Below are positions 27,278 through 36,194 of a stretch of DNA of 64,000 nucleotides, piece after piece. This DNA comes from Rhizobium anhuiense (GTDB lineage Bacteria; Pseudomonadota; Alphaproteobacteria; Rhizobiales; Rhizobiaceae): positions 124,001 to 188,000 of the forward strand of contig NZ_ML133527.1 of NCBI RefSeq assembly GCF_003985145.1, given 5' to 3'. The position numbers and the translations under genes were made by a program. A model generated the notes under the pieces. It did no database searches. It saw only the letters and a list, made by a program, of their open reading frames with translations, and had not been told where the DNA came from. Every line of letters starts with the position of its first letter. The first letter of the stretch is position 1.

Positions 27278-29188
27278 TCAAATCTGCGCCCCACGCGCCT
27301 TGGTCGTCGCGTCGAAGGCCTTGTCGACATAGGCGTCGCGGCCGTAGACGTCGTCAAAATATTCCACCACACCGTCCTTGTTCGGCCAGGCGGTGAAGTA
27401 GGAGACGTAGACCGGGATCCTCTGCGGCACGCGCACAGCATGGTTCTGCCCACTGGCGATCTGCTTGGCGACGTCGTCAACCGTCGTGCCGAGCACGGCG
27501 GCCGCCATCGCACGCGGATTGGCAAGGCGCACGCAACCGTGGCTGAGAGCCCGCATATCGCGCTTGAAGAAGCTCCTCGACGGCGTGTCGTGCATGTAGA
27601 TCGCGTGGCTGTTCGGGAACAGGATCTTCAGTTCGCCGAGCGCATTGTCGCTGCTCGGCGGCTGGCGCACCGAGACGTTGTCGGTCGAGCCGTACCAGTC
27701 GACGCTGGATGAGGCGACGGCATGGCCGTTCACCTCGACCTCGTAGCCGAGCTGGTCGAGATAGTTCGGGTCCGAGCGCAGCTTCGGCAGCATCTCATTG
27801 ATGATGATCGATTGCGGCACGCCCCAGAACGGGTTGAACTCCACCGTCTCGATCTCGTCATCGAAGAAATAGGTCTGGTTGTTCTTGCCGCCGACCACCA
27901 CGCGCATCGACAGCTGTTCCTTGCCGTCATTGTGGTAGTAGGCCATGTAGGCCGGCTGGTTGATCATGACGTAGCGGGAACCGAGATCCTCCGGCAGCCA
28001 GCGCGCCTGCTCCATGGCGACGACCAGCTTGTCGATCTTCGAGGCATTGGTGTCGCCGCCGGTCATGGCGCGCACCGTCGCCTGGCCGATGACGCCATCG
28101 GCCTTCAAGCCGCGCTCCTTCTGGAAATCCTCGACCAGCGCAACGATGTCAGGCGAATAGTCGATGCCGCCTGCGTAAGCAGCAAGCGTTGCCGCGTGAT
28201 CCGTCCTCAGCGTCTCGGAACCGTGCTTGCCGATCGCCTTGACGATATTGGCGATCTCGGGCGAGCTGTCGCCGGGTCTCAGCAGCTTGTCGAGCGAAAC
28301 GACGATCTGTTCCTCGTTGCCGCCGTCAGCGGCGCGAAGCTTTGCAAGCTCCGTCTTCAACGCCTGGAACTGCGGACTGTCGGGAGAGCGGTTGCCGATA
28401 TAGGCACCGACATTGGGGCTCATGCGGGCAAGCTTCAGCACCGGCGTCAGGTTAACGACCTTGCGCTGGAAGTCGTGATAGCCGGAGATCTTGTTCGGAT
28501 CGATGCGGCCGCGCTCCGTGTCCTGCACGAAGGCAAGGACCTTGGCGGAGAGTTCTAGCTCGAACTGCGTCAGCGCCCGGTCGCGGAAGGCGGGATCGGG
28601 ATTGGCCGGGTCGATCGCCGGCGTCTGGACGGCGTAGTCGGCAGGGTCGAGACCGACGGAGGCCGCATCGGCAAGTGCCGTCATCGCCGCCTTCGCGCGG
28701 TCGTTGATCTGGTTGCCTTCGACCCAGACGAGCGGATTGCGGCTGTCGCCATAATAGGCTTCGAGCGCTTTTGCGACGTCGGCATTGGCGCGCACCTTGG
28801 CCTGCGCCAGGAAACGCCGCTGCACCGCAGGTTCGGCGCCGGCATCGCCGCTTGCCGAAACATCGGCGACCGCGCCGGTGACGACGGGATCGGCGAACTT
28901 GCCGGTATCGACGAGCTGCAGCGTCTCGGTTTTATAAGTATAATAACGCGGACCGCTCACCTTCGGCAGCGGCGCTTCCGGGTCGAGCCCGCCGAGCGAG
29001 CCCCCGACGGCGCCGCGCGGCACCGGTCGGCCGGGCGCCTGATCCATGAAGATGGTGCTCTGGCTCCGCTGCCTGTCGCCGCGCAGCATGTCCATCAGTG
29101 TGTAAGCATGCGCGGGTGCGGCACTCATCACTGCTATGCCGCAGGAAATTGCCAATGCGGATGCCGCGCTTTTCAAAACGAACGTCAT
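27278..29188 (-). CDS. Murein L,D-transpeptidase (YcbB-like) with peptidoglycan-binding domain
   Basis: A 636-residue periplasmic enzyme that forms 3-3 crosslinks in peptidoglycan or attaches outer-membrane proteins to it. A signal peptide (KSAASALAISCGIAVMSAAPAHA) is followed by a scaffold region, a PG-binding-1 domain (IVALVEDFQKERGLKADGVIGQATVRAM, near residue 370) and the YkuD catalytic domain. The catalytic motif is HDTPSRSFFKRDMRALSHGCVRLANP, with His and Cys of SHGCVRL. The start at 29188 follows GGAAGATAT; an ATG at 29209 is less likely. Rhizobial cell walls are rich in 3-3 crosslinks, which fits several such enzymes per genome. Confidence 0.93.
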   Translation of the reverse strand: MTFVLKSAASALAISCGIAVMSAAPAHAYTLMDMLRGDRQRSQSTIFMDQAPGRPVPRGAVGGSLGGLDPEAPLPKVSGPRYYTYKTETLQLVDTGKFADPVVTGAVADVSASGDAGAEPAVQRRFLAQAKVRANADVAKALEAYYGDSRNPLVWVEGNQINDRAKAAMTALADAASVGLDPADYAVQTPAIDPANPDPAFRDRALTQFELELSAKVLAFVQDTERGRIDPNKISGYHDFQRKVVNLTPVLKLARMSPNVGAYIGNRSPDSPQFQALKTELAKLRAADGGNEEQIVVSLDKLLRPGDSSPEIANIVKAIGKHGSETLRTDHAATLAAYAGGIDYSPDIVALVEDFQKERGLKADGVIGQATVRAMTGGDTNASKIDKLVVAMEQARWLPEDLGSRYVMINQPAYMAYYHNDGKEQLSMRVVVGGKNNQTYFFDDEIETVEFNPFWGVPQSIIINEMLPKLRSDPNYLDQLGYEVEVNGHAVASSSVDWYGSTDNVSVRQPPSSDNALGELKILFPNSHAIYMHDTPSRSFFKRDMRALSHGCVRLANPRAMAAAVLGTTVDDVAKQIASGQNHAVRVPQRIPVYVSYFTAWPNKDGVVEYFDDVYGRDAYVDKAFDATTKARGAQI

Positions 29189-29589
29189 ATATCTTCCAGT
29201 CCCGGTCATGCTGTTCTCAGATCAAATCCCGCGAAACTCAAGCAGCGTAGGGCCTCATTGATCAGAAACCGGCCTGCGCCGCCAGCGCCGGCGGACTCAA
29301 TTTTGTGTGACGGAGGTCCTGCACGGCGCCGTGCAGCAGTTCACACAAAATTATGAAATTATTAGTTAATTTTTTACCGAATTTTCGGCCACAGACCAGT
29401 GGGGCAAAAACGCCCGGACGCATAAAATTTCCGAAGTGGCCTAAAAGGCACGCCGAAAAGCCCGCGCAAACATGACTGTCATCTTCAATATTTCGCACGG
29501 CATCCGGTTTTCTTGTCGGACTTTCCAACCTATAAGACCTCATCTTTCGAAGATGCCCGAAAACAGCATGTAAAGGGAAGGCAAGGCCG
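29189..29589. other. 401-base divergent intergenic region upstream of fumC
   Basis: Apart from the nested palindrome at 29299-29352 and an AT-rich stretch just after it (about 29341-29385), no coding frame or known RNA was recognised. Promoters for the L,D-transpeptidase (minus) and fumC (plus) must lie here. Confidence 0.5.
29299..29352. repeat. Nested palindrome (12-bp outer arms, 18-bp inner palindrome)
   Basis: AATTTTGTGTGA (29299-29310) is the exact reverse complement of TCACACAAAATT (29341-29352). Between them lies a perfect 18-bp palindrome, CTGCACGGCGCCGTGCAG (29319-29336). The two centres are offset by only two bases. There is no T-run, so it looks like a protein-binding site or mobile palindrome rather than a terminator. 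Confidence 0.8.
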
Positions 29590-30981
29590 ATGACCGCAAC
29601 CCGCACCGAAACCGATACTTTTGGCCCGATCGAGGTCGCCGCCGACCGATATTGGGGCGCCCAGGCCGAGCGTTCGCTCGGCAATTTCAAGATCGGCTGG
29701 GAAAAGCAGCCGCTGTCGATCGTGCGGGCACTCGGCATCGTCAAGCAGGCGGCCGCCCGCGCCAACATGTCGCTCGGCCAGCTCGATCCTGCCCTCGGCC
29801 AAGCCATTGTCGATGCCGCCCAGGAAGTGATCGACGGCAAGCTCGACGAGCATTTTCCGCTGGTGGTCTGGCAGACCGGTTCGGGCACGCAGTCCAATAT
29901 GAATGCCAATGAAGTGATCTCCAATCGCGCAATAGAAATGCTTGGCGGCGTCATGGGTTCCAAGAAGCCGGTGCATCCGAACGATCACGTCAATATGAGC
30001 CAGTCGTCGAACGACACCTATCCGACGGCGATGCACATTGCCTGCGCCGAACGGATTGCGCACCAGCTGCTACCCTCCCTCAAGCACCTTCATGCCGCCC
30101 TCGACATGAAGGTCACCGAATTCAGCCACATCATCAAGATCGGACGCACCCACACCCAGGACGCGACGCCGCTGACGCTCGGCCAGGAGTTTTCGGGTTA
30201 CGCCGCCCAGGTCGGCTCCGCCATCAAGCGCATCGAAATGACCCTGCCCGGCCTCAGCGAACTGGCCCAGGGCGGTACTGCCGTTGGTACCGGCCTCAAC
30301 GCGCCGGTGGGTTTTGCCGAAAAGGTCGCCGAAGAGATCGCCGCCATCACAGGCATGCCCTTCGTCACCGCGCCGAACAAATTCGAGGCGCTCGCCTCGC
30401 ATGACAGCATGGTCTTTTCCCATGGCGCCATCAATGCGGCGGCTGCCGCTCTCTTCAAGATCGCCAACGACATCCGCCTGCTCGGTTCCGGCCCGCGCGC
30501 CGGCCTTGGCGAGCTGGCACTGCCGGAAAACGAGCCCGGTTCCTCGATCATGCCCGGCAAGGTCAATCCGACCCAGTGCGAGGCGCTGACCCAGGTCTGC
30601 ATTCATATCTTCGGCAACAACGCGGCGCTGACCTTCGCCGACAGCCAGGGCCATTTCGAGCTCAACGTCTACAATCCGATGATGGCCTATAATTTCCTGC
30701 AGTCGGTGCAATTGCTCGCCGACGCCGCCGTCTCCTTCACCGACAATTGTGTCGTCGGCATCGAGGCGCGCGAGGACAATATCAAGGCCGGCCTCGAACG
30801 CTCGCTGATGCTGGTGACCGCACTCGCCCCGAAGATCGGCTACGACGCGGCGGCCAAGATCGCCAAGACCGCGCACAAGAACGGCACGACGCTGAAGGAA
30901 GAGGCACTTGCGAGCGGCTTGGTGACATCGGAGGAGTATGACGCGATCGTGCGGCCGGAAACGATGATTGGGCCGAAGTAG
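29590..30981 (+). CDS. fumC: Fumarate hydratase, class II
   Basis: It hydrates fumarate to L-malate in the TCA cycle without an iron-sulphur cluster. The 463-residue protein is full length. Family signatures: WGAQAERSLGNFKIG, the catalytic region QTGSGTQSNMNANEVISNRA, MSQSSNDTYPTAMHIA, KIGRTHTQDATPLTLGQEFSGYA and the fumarase/aspartase signature GSSIMPGKVNPTQCEALTQV. The ATG follows AAGGGAAGGCAAGGCCG. A class I fumarase lies 1.3 kb downstream, so the strain has an oxygen-stable and an oxygen-sensitive enzyme side by side. Confidence 0.97.
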   Translation: MTATRTETDTFGPIEVAADRYWGAQAERSLGNFKIGWEKQPLSIVRALGIVKQAAARANMSLGQLDPALGQAIVDAAQEVIDGKLDEHFPLVVWQTGSGTQSNMNANEVISNRAIEMLGGVMGSKKPVHPNDHVNMSQSSNDTYPTAMHIACAERIAHQLLPSLKHLHAALDMKVTEFSHIIKIGRTHTQDATPLTLGQEFSGYAAQVGSAIKRIEMTLPGLSELAQGGTAVGTGLNAPVGFAEKVAEEIAAITGMPFVTAPNKFEALASHDSMVFSHGAINAAAAALFKIANDIRLLGSGPRAGLGELALPENEPGSSIMPGKVNPTQCEALTQVCIHIFGNNAALTFADSQGHFELNVYNPMMAYNFLQSVQLLADAAVSFTDNCVVGIEAREDNIKAGLERSLMLVTALAPKIGYDAAAKIAKTAHKNGTTLKEEALASGLVTSEEYDAIVRPETMIGPK

Positions 30982-31007
30982 GACGGTTGAGAAGGCCTGT
31001 CCGCTCC

Positions 31008-31064
31008 CCTCACTCATTCCCTTCCTCGGGCTTTGCCCGAGCGATGTCACAAGAATGAGTGAGG
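31008..31064. repeat. Nested inverted repeat downstream of fumC
   Basis: CCTCACTCATTC (31008-31019) pairs with GAATGAGTGAGG (31053-31064). Inside, CTCGGGC (31025-31031) pairs with GCCCGAG (31035-31041). The outer ends resemble those of the larger element at 40631-40763. It lies 27 bases after the fumC stop and may act as a transcript end. Confidence 0.7.
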
Positions 31065-31167
31065 ATGCGTGGAGCGCCGTCCGAAAATCTCCTGCCAACG
31101 CGGACAAAACCCCGCATTCGCATGCCTGCCCTGCCGGGGGAGCAACTCACGGCAAACCTGGGAAACG

Positions 31168-31995
31168 TCAAACCAACAGCGAAAAATTGTCCATCACGAC
31201 AGAATTGCCCATGAAGTCGAACCGGATTTCTTCGATGTCTTCGAGATTGACCTCGAGATTGGGGCCGGTGACCTCAAGTTCCTGCTGATAGACGATCAAG
31301 CCGTCGTTCAGTGCGGTGAGCGTCAGGTGAAAGGGCGATGCCGACAATTCGGCGATGGAAACGCTCTGAAAGGTGAACTCACCGCCATCGAGCATTTTCA
31401 AGACGACGGGCGCCGAACCCGGGGCTAGAACGGTGTCGCTGAAACCATCCTCGGTGATGGCGTCGACGCCCGGGATGGTATCATAGACATAACCGTTCAG
31501 AAGCGTCAGTTCATGACTGCCGTTCACAGAGAGCGCAAAGCCCCGATAGTCAGGGAGGAAGAAATTATCTGCCCTTGATGTGACGCCCATATCGTCGAAA
31601 TCGAGGACTTCGTGATATTTGTCCTCTTCATTGACGCCGTCGATCGCGAGCGTCAGAACCCCGACATCCGTGCCGCCTGCGCCATCGGAGATCTTGTAGC
31701 GGATTTCTTCGATCAGTTGTTCGTGCGCCCGCAGGTTCTTCACCACGTCGAGCGTAAAATCCAGCTCGTACTCGAAATGGCCGTCCGGCCGCACGGTGAA
31801 GGTTCCATAGTCCCCTCTTATGATCGTTTCCTGGGCGAGCCCATGTTTCGCGTCGACGCGCACACCGTCGAAAAAGCGAAGATAAAGCGTCGATCCCTCG
31901 GGATCGCTGTCATTGGGGAGCAAGTCCCCTCGGATCCAATCGTGCTCGAAGAAAATGCGGAGGTCGTCGTTAGCAGTTGGCTTTGCATTCGTCAT
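31168..31995 (-). CDS. Cadherin/VCBS-like repeat protein, possibly exported
   Basis: A 275-residue acidic protein without a signal peptide or membrane helix. The N-terminal 120 residues look like a cadherin-like or VCBS-type beta-sandwich: PTANDDLRIFFEHDWIRGDLLPNDSDPEGSTLYL, GTFTVRPDGHFEYELDF, and IRYKISDGAGGTDVGVLTLAIDGVN. This is the pattern of repeats in large secreted adhesins. The C-terminal half (LDFDDMGVTSRADNFFLPDYRGFALSV to the end) resembles a carbohydrate-binding jelly roll. Type I secretion would fit but no transporter is nearby. The ATG at 31995 follows CTGGAGCTTCC. Confidence 0.7.
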   Translation of the reverse strand: MTNAKPTANDDLRIFFEHDWIRGDLLPNDSDPEGSTLYLRFFDGVRVDAKHGLAQETIIRGDYGTFTVRPDGHFEYELDFTLDVVKNLRAHEQLIEEIRYKISDGAGGTDVGVLTLAIDGVNEEDKYHEVLDFDDMGVTSRADNFFLPDYRGFALSVNGSHELTLLNGYVYDTIPGVDAITEDGFSDTVLAPGSAPVVLKMLDGGEFTFQSVSIAELSASPFHLTLTALNDGLIVYQQELEVTGPNLEVNLEDIEEIRFDFMGNSVVMDNFSLLV

Positions 31996-32241
31996 CGGAA
32001 GCTCCAGCAAGTTAACGCGGCCGGGAATATGGACTGGCTGCGAACCGAAGGCAACTTTGAGTCGTCTTTAACGGAAGCTCGTGCCTTTCTCGCTATTTCA
32101 CCTCGTTACGCGCCGGCAGCGAAAACATATGCGACCATGGCCTCGACCGGCGGGGCTGCGACCGTATCCCGATTGCATTTGCCCTGCAGCGGATTTAGAC
32201 CGGTTCCAATTTAGCGACGCCCTACCAGAAAGGTCACTTCG

Positions 32242-33849
32242 ATGGCTGACGATCTCTTCCCGCTCGGCAAGGATGCCACCCCCTACCGCAAGATCAGCGG
32301 CGACCATGTCTCGGTCGATACGTTCAAGGGCCAGGAGATTCTGACCGTCGAGCCGGAAGGCATCCGCCTGCTGGCCGAAACCGCCTTTGCAGATATCAAC
32401 CACCTGCTGCGCCCCGGCCACCTGAAGCAACTCGCCGCGATTCTCGACGATCCCGAGGCGACGGACAATGATCGTTTTGTCGCCTACGATCTGCTGAAGA
32501 ATGCCAATATCGCCGCCGGCGGCGTGCTGCCTATGTGCCAGGATACCGGCACGGCGATCATTATGGGCAAGAAGGGCCGCAGGGTCTGGACCGAGGGCGA
32601 GGATAGTGCAGCGTTGGCCCGCGGCGTCATGGATGCCTACGAGAAGAAGAACCTGCGATATTCGCAGCTCGCGCCCATCAAGATGTTCGAGGAGAAGAAT
32701 ACCAGGAATAACCTCCCGGCCCAGATCGACATTTATGAGGAAGGCACCGACGCCTATGAATTCCTCTTTGTCGCCAAGGGCGGCGGCTCGGCCAACAAGA
32801 CCTTTCTCTACCAAGGCACGCCCTCGCTGCTGACGCATGACCGGATGATCGACTTCCTTAAGGAGAAGATCCTGACGTTAGGGACGGCAGCCTGTCCCCC
32901 CTACCATCTGGCGATCGTCATCGGCGGCACCTCGGCCGAGATGAACCTGAAAACCGTCAAGCTCGCCTCCACCCGCTATCTCGACGCGCTGCCGACCGAA
33001 GGTTCCGAGAGCGGCCATGCCTTCCGCGACATCGAGATGGAGAAGGAAATCCATAAGCTGACGCAGCAGATGGGCGTCGGCGCCCAGTTCGGCGGCAAGT
33101 ATTTCTGTCACGACGTGCGTGTCATCCGCCTGCCCCGCCACGGCGCGTCGCTGCCGATCGGGCTCGGTGTCTCCTGTTCCGCCGACCGCCAGGCCAAGGG
33201 TCGCATCACCCGCGACGGCATCTTCATCGAGCAGTTGGAAAGCGATCCGTCGAAATACATGCCCGAGATCGACGAGGCGAAACTGTCGGAATCGACGGTG
33301 CGTATCGATCTCAACCGGCCGATGGCCGAGGTGCTTGCCGAACTCTCCCGGCATCCCGTCAAGACGCGCCTGTCCTTGACCGGCACCATCATCGTTGCCC
33401 GCGATCTTGCCCATGCCAAGGTCCGCGAACGGCTGGAAAAGGGCGAAGGCATGCCCGATTACCTGAAGAACCACCCCGTCTATTATGCCGGCCCGGCCAA
33501 GACGCCTGCCGGCTACGCCTCCGGCTCCTTTGGCCCGACGACGGCCGGCCGGATGGATAGTTACGTCGACCAGTTCCAGTCCTTCGGCGGCTCGATGGTG
33601 ATGCTCGCCAAGGGCAACCGGTCGCGCGCCGTGCGCGAGGCCTGCAAGAAACACGGCGGATTCTACCTGGGTTCGATCGGCGGCCCCGCCGCCCGTCTTG
33701 CCCAGGACTGTATCCGCAAGGTCGAAGTCTTCGAATATCCCGAACTCGGCATGGAAGCGGTCTGGAAGATCGAAGTCGAAGACTTCCCCGCCTTCATCGT
33801 CATCGACGACAAGGGCAACGACTTTTTCCAGGAACTGAATTTGGGCTGA
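32242..33849 (+). CDS. Fumarate hydratase, class I (iron-sulphur)
   Basis: It catalyses the same hydration as FumC but with an oxygen-sensitive 4Fe-4S cluster. The 535-residue protein has the class I order: the N-terminal alpha region (NIAAGGVLPMCQDTGTAIIMGKKG, whose Cys is a likely cluster ligand), IKMFEEKNTRNNLPAQIDIYEEG, the beta region FGGKYFCHDVRVIRLPRHGASLPIGLGVSCSADRQAKG (two more Cys ligands), and the C-terminal domain with GPTTAGRMDSYVDQF and KKHGGFYLGSIGGPAA. The ATG follows AAAGGTCACTTCG. It stands alone on the plus strand. Confidence 0.95.
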   Translation: MADDLFPLGKDATPYRKISGDHVSVDTFKGQEILTVEPEGIRLLAETAFADINHLLRPGHLKQLAAILDDPEATDNDRFVAYDLLKNANIAAGGVLPMCQDTGTAIIMGKKGRRVWTEGEDSAALARGVMDAYEKKNLRYSQLAPIKMFEEKNTRNNLPAQIDIYEEGTDAYEFLFVAKGGGSANKTFLYQGTPSLLTHDRMIDFLKEKILTLGTAACPPYHLAIVIGGTSAEMNLKTVKLASTRYLDALPTEGSESGHAFRDIEMEKEIHKLTQQMGVGAQFGGKYFCHDVRVIRLPRHGASLPIGLGVSCSADRQAKGRITRDGIFIEQLESDPSKYMPEIDEAKLSESTVRIDLNRPMAEVLAELSRHPVKTRLSLTGTIIVARDLAHAKVRERLEKGEGMPDYLKNHPVYYAGPAKTPAGYASGSFGPTTAGRMDSYVDQFQSFGGSMVMLAKGNRSRAVREACKKHGGFYLGSIGGPAARLAQDCIRKVEVFEYPELGMEAVWKIEVEDFPAFIVIDDKGNDFFQELNLG

Positions 33850-33875
33850 CCGGGCGGGCTGCGTTGCAGCCTGCT

Positions 33876-34082
33876 TTATCGCGCCGACGCCTTATTCGAT
33901 GCCCTGATGTTCGGCGCCGTCACCGCCTCGCTGATACTGACCACATCCCCGGCATCGACCCTTGCCAGAATCTCCCTGCGGAAAGCACCGGCGAAGAAGC
34001 CGGTGTGCTCCAGCAGCAGGGCGCCAGCCGCGACGGCGGTGAAGGTCAGAATTGCGAAAGAAACATGAGGGCGCGATTCCAT
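33876..34082 (-). CDS. Small membrane-anchored hypothetical protein
   Basis: A 68-residue frame with one hydrophobic segment (SFAILTFTAVAAGALLLEHTGFFAG) followed by a soluble tail (REILARVDAGDVVSISEAVTAPNIRASNKASAR). The ATG at 34082 has a weak site upstream (GACGTGAGATC). The frame is open further upstream to 34259, but that part has poor codon character. It is convergent with the class I fumarase. Not recognised; reality uncertain. Confidence 0.45.
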   Translation of the reverse strand: MESRPHVSFAILTFTAVAAGALLLEHTGFFAGAFRREILARVDAGDVVSISEAVTAPNIRASNKASAR

Positions 34083-34429
34083 GATCTCACGTCCCGGTCT
34101 GCGCGTTGCGATCGCGTCCACTGCCAGAAAATGTCGCCCCGAAATGCCGGGACCAAAATACGAAACGGCCAAAACCAACTGTCGACAAGATGAATACGAT
34201 TCCAAGCAAAGAAGAACTGTAAGTTTTTTAGACACCGCTCCCGCAAAGCGGGTATGCATTGTCCCGCCGAAGATACGTTTTTCCGTGGAGAATCATAGGC
34301 CTGATCGAAGTATTGACCCATCGGGCATTTGTCGTATGTAATCTTTGGTATATATCGCTTTAATCTTTTCCCAAGAAGTTTAAGCTAACAAACAGAATAT
34401 TGCCTTTGAATATATGAGGAGTTCGCCGG
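34083..34429. other. 347-base intergenic region, AT-rich leader of the diguanylate cyclase
   Basis: No convincing coding frame. The last 100 bases are AT-rich for this genome (gtatatatcgctttaatc and following), which suits a promoter for the diguanylate cyclase gene. A small hairpin (CCCGC aaa GCGGG) lies near 34240. No known RNA element was recognised. Confidence 0.45.
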
Positions 34430-35497
34430 ATGAATACGGCTGTCGCGCCCAAGGTGCCGGTTCCCGATGTTGCGGGTCAAATCACCTATGCCATGCGCTC
34501 CATGGGCGTTGCGCCGATACCGCGCAATTACGAACTCTTCTATGAGGCCTATATCGGGTCCAACCCGGCGCTCACCCGCGAACTTGCTGCGCTCGGCAGC
34601 CAGGTGACCCAGGCCGAACTCGATGCGCTCGGCGCGCAGCATTTCACCCACAGTCCCGCCCGCATCTTCGACGACGCTCATACGCGTCTTGCTGGCGAAC
34701 TCGACGGCCTGTTGCGCATCCTCAGGCAGGAGCAGAACTCGCTCGAAAGCTATACCAGGCTGCTCGGCGAGACCCACAAGCGCATCACGTCCAAGAGCAA
34801 TGCCAGCGTCGAACTGATCGAAAACGCCATCGATCTCCTCAGCCAGGCGACCGGCGACACCATGGCGCATGGCGAACGCACCGTTGAGGATGTCGTCCAG
34901 CGCTCGCAGGAAATGGACCAGGTCCGCAAGGAACTCGACGAATACAAGCGCATCGCCAACACCGACTCGCTGACGCGCCTTTCCAACCGCCGCGCCTTCG
35001 ACGACCGCCTCGCCGCCGTCTTCGACAATCCGGGCATGCGGCCGGTGACGGCGCTGTTGCTTTGCGACATCGACAATTTCAAGAAGATCAATGACACCTA
35101 CGGCCATCCGGTCGGTGACAAGGTGCTCGCCACCGTCGCCTCCGTCATCCGCAGTAATGTCCGCCGCGACATCTTCGTCGCCCGCACCGGCGGCGAGGAA
35201 TTCGCCCTCATCATCGACGGCAACACGCCCGAGGAAGTCATCGCAATCGCCGAGCGCATTCGCCGCACCCTGGAGACGACGCCCTTCAAGAATTCCCGCA
35301 CGCGGGTGAATTACGGTCCGGTCACCGTCTCGATCGGCATCTGCATGGCCTCAAGCGCCGACGATGCCGGCGAACTCTACAGCAAGACCGACATCGCGCT
35401 TTACGGCGCCAAGAATGCCGGCCGCAACTGCACCATCCTCTATCAGGACGGCATGCAGAAGGATTTCACCAAGAGCTGGCTGATCTACAAGACCTGA
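34430..35497 (+). CDS. Diguanylate cyclase (GGDEF domain)
   Basis: It would make cyclic di-GMP from GTP. The 355-residue protein has a helical N-terminal half of about 180 residues with no membrane segment, then a GGDEF domain: DSLTRLSNRRAFDDRL, LLLCDIDNFKKINDTYGHPVGDKVL, the active-site motif GGEEFALI, and VTVSIGICMASSADDAGELYSKTDIALYGAKNAGRN. The GGEEF version is catalytically competent in known enzymes. No RxxD inhibitory site is seen five residues before the motif (RRDIFVARTGGEEF; the position is occupied differently). It stands alone and is cytoplasmic. The ATG follows ATGAGGAGTTCGCCGG. Confidence 0.93.
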   Translation: MNTAVAPKVPVPDVAGQITYAMRSMGVAPIPRNYELFYEAYIGSNPALTRELAALGSQVTQAELDALGAQHFTHSPARIFDDAHTRLAGELDGLLRILRQEQNSLESYTRLLGETHKRITSKSNASVELIENAIDLLSQATGDTMAHGERTVEDVVQRSQEMDQVRKELDEYKRIANTDSLTRLSNRRAFDDRLAAVFDNPGMRPVTALLLCDIDNFKKINDTYGHPVGDKVLATVASVIRSNVRRDIFVARTGGEEFALIIDGNTPEEVIAIAERIRRTLETTPFKNSRTRVNYGPVTVSIGICMASSADDAGELYSKTDIALYGAKNAGRNCTILYQDGMQKDFTKSWLIYKT

Positions 35498-35546
35498 CGG
35501 GAATTCCGCACCGTGTGCACGCTGTCACCATAAGGTGACGGCGGCT

Positions 35547-36158
35547 TTACCACATCGTCTTCGCCGCCCGCCCCGGCCATTCCCGGTCGTAGGTTTCCTG
35601 ATCGAAATCGCCGACCGCCGCCTTCAGCATCTGCCCGGGCGTCGGCAGCTTCGCCGGATCGGCGAAGTGCTCTCCATTCCAGAGCTCGGCCCGCATCACG
35701 GCGCGCGCGCATTGGAAATAGACCTCATCAATCGAAATCACCACGACGGTGCGCGGGTGTTTGCCGTCCATTTCGAAGCTCGAAAGCAGCGTCCCATCGT
35801 CGGAGACGACACCGCGGCCGTTGATGCGCATCGTCGTATTGGAGCCGGGAATCAGGAACATCAACGCCAGACGTGGATCGCGCACGATGTTGGAAAGTGA
35901 ATCGACGCGGTTGTTGCCGCGCCAGTCCGGCAAATGCAGCGTCTCGTCGTCGACGACGCGCACGACGCCACCGAGATCGCCGCGCGGCGAACAGTCGAGA
36001 CCCTCGGGGCCGACTGTCGCAAGCGCCGCGAAAGGTGAGATCTCGATCATCTCCCGATAAAGCGGGGTCAATTGCTTCGTCACCTTGCTGACCGAGGCCG
36101 GCGAAAGCCCGGCGCCATAGATCGTGTTGAGCTCTTCGATGCTGCTGATGATTTTCAT
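35547..36158 (-). CDS. Pyridoxamine 5'-phosphate oxidase-like FMN-binding protein
   Basis: A 203-residue split-barrel flavoprotein. PFAALATVGPEGLDCSPRGDLGGVVRVVDDETLHLPDWRGNNRVDSLSNIVRDPRLALMFLIPG is the FMN-binding core of the PPOX-related family, and the C-terminus CARAVMRAELWN matches a subgroup often annotated as MSMEG_1061-like. It is unlikely to be the true PdxH. Substrate and role are unknown. It is separated by 36 bases from the alpha/beta hydrolase gene on the same strand, which lies upstream, so the two may be co-transcribed. Confidence 0.85.
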   Translation of the reverse strand: MKIISSIEELNTIYGAGLSPASVSKVTKQLTPLYREMIEISPFAALATVGPEGLDCSPRGDLGGVVRVVDDETLHLPDWRGNNRVDSLSNIVRDPRLALMFLIPGSNTTMRINGRGVVSDDGTLLSSFEMDGKHPRTVVVISIDEVYFQCARAVMRAELWNGEHFADPAKLPTPGQMLKAAVGDFDQETYDREWPGRAAKTMW

Positions 36159-36194
36159 GAGGCGTCCCGCCGCGGCTTGATATCAGGACGGACG

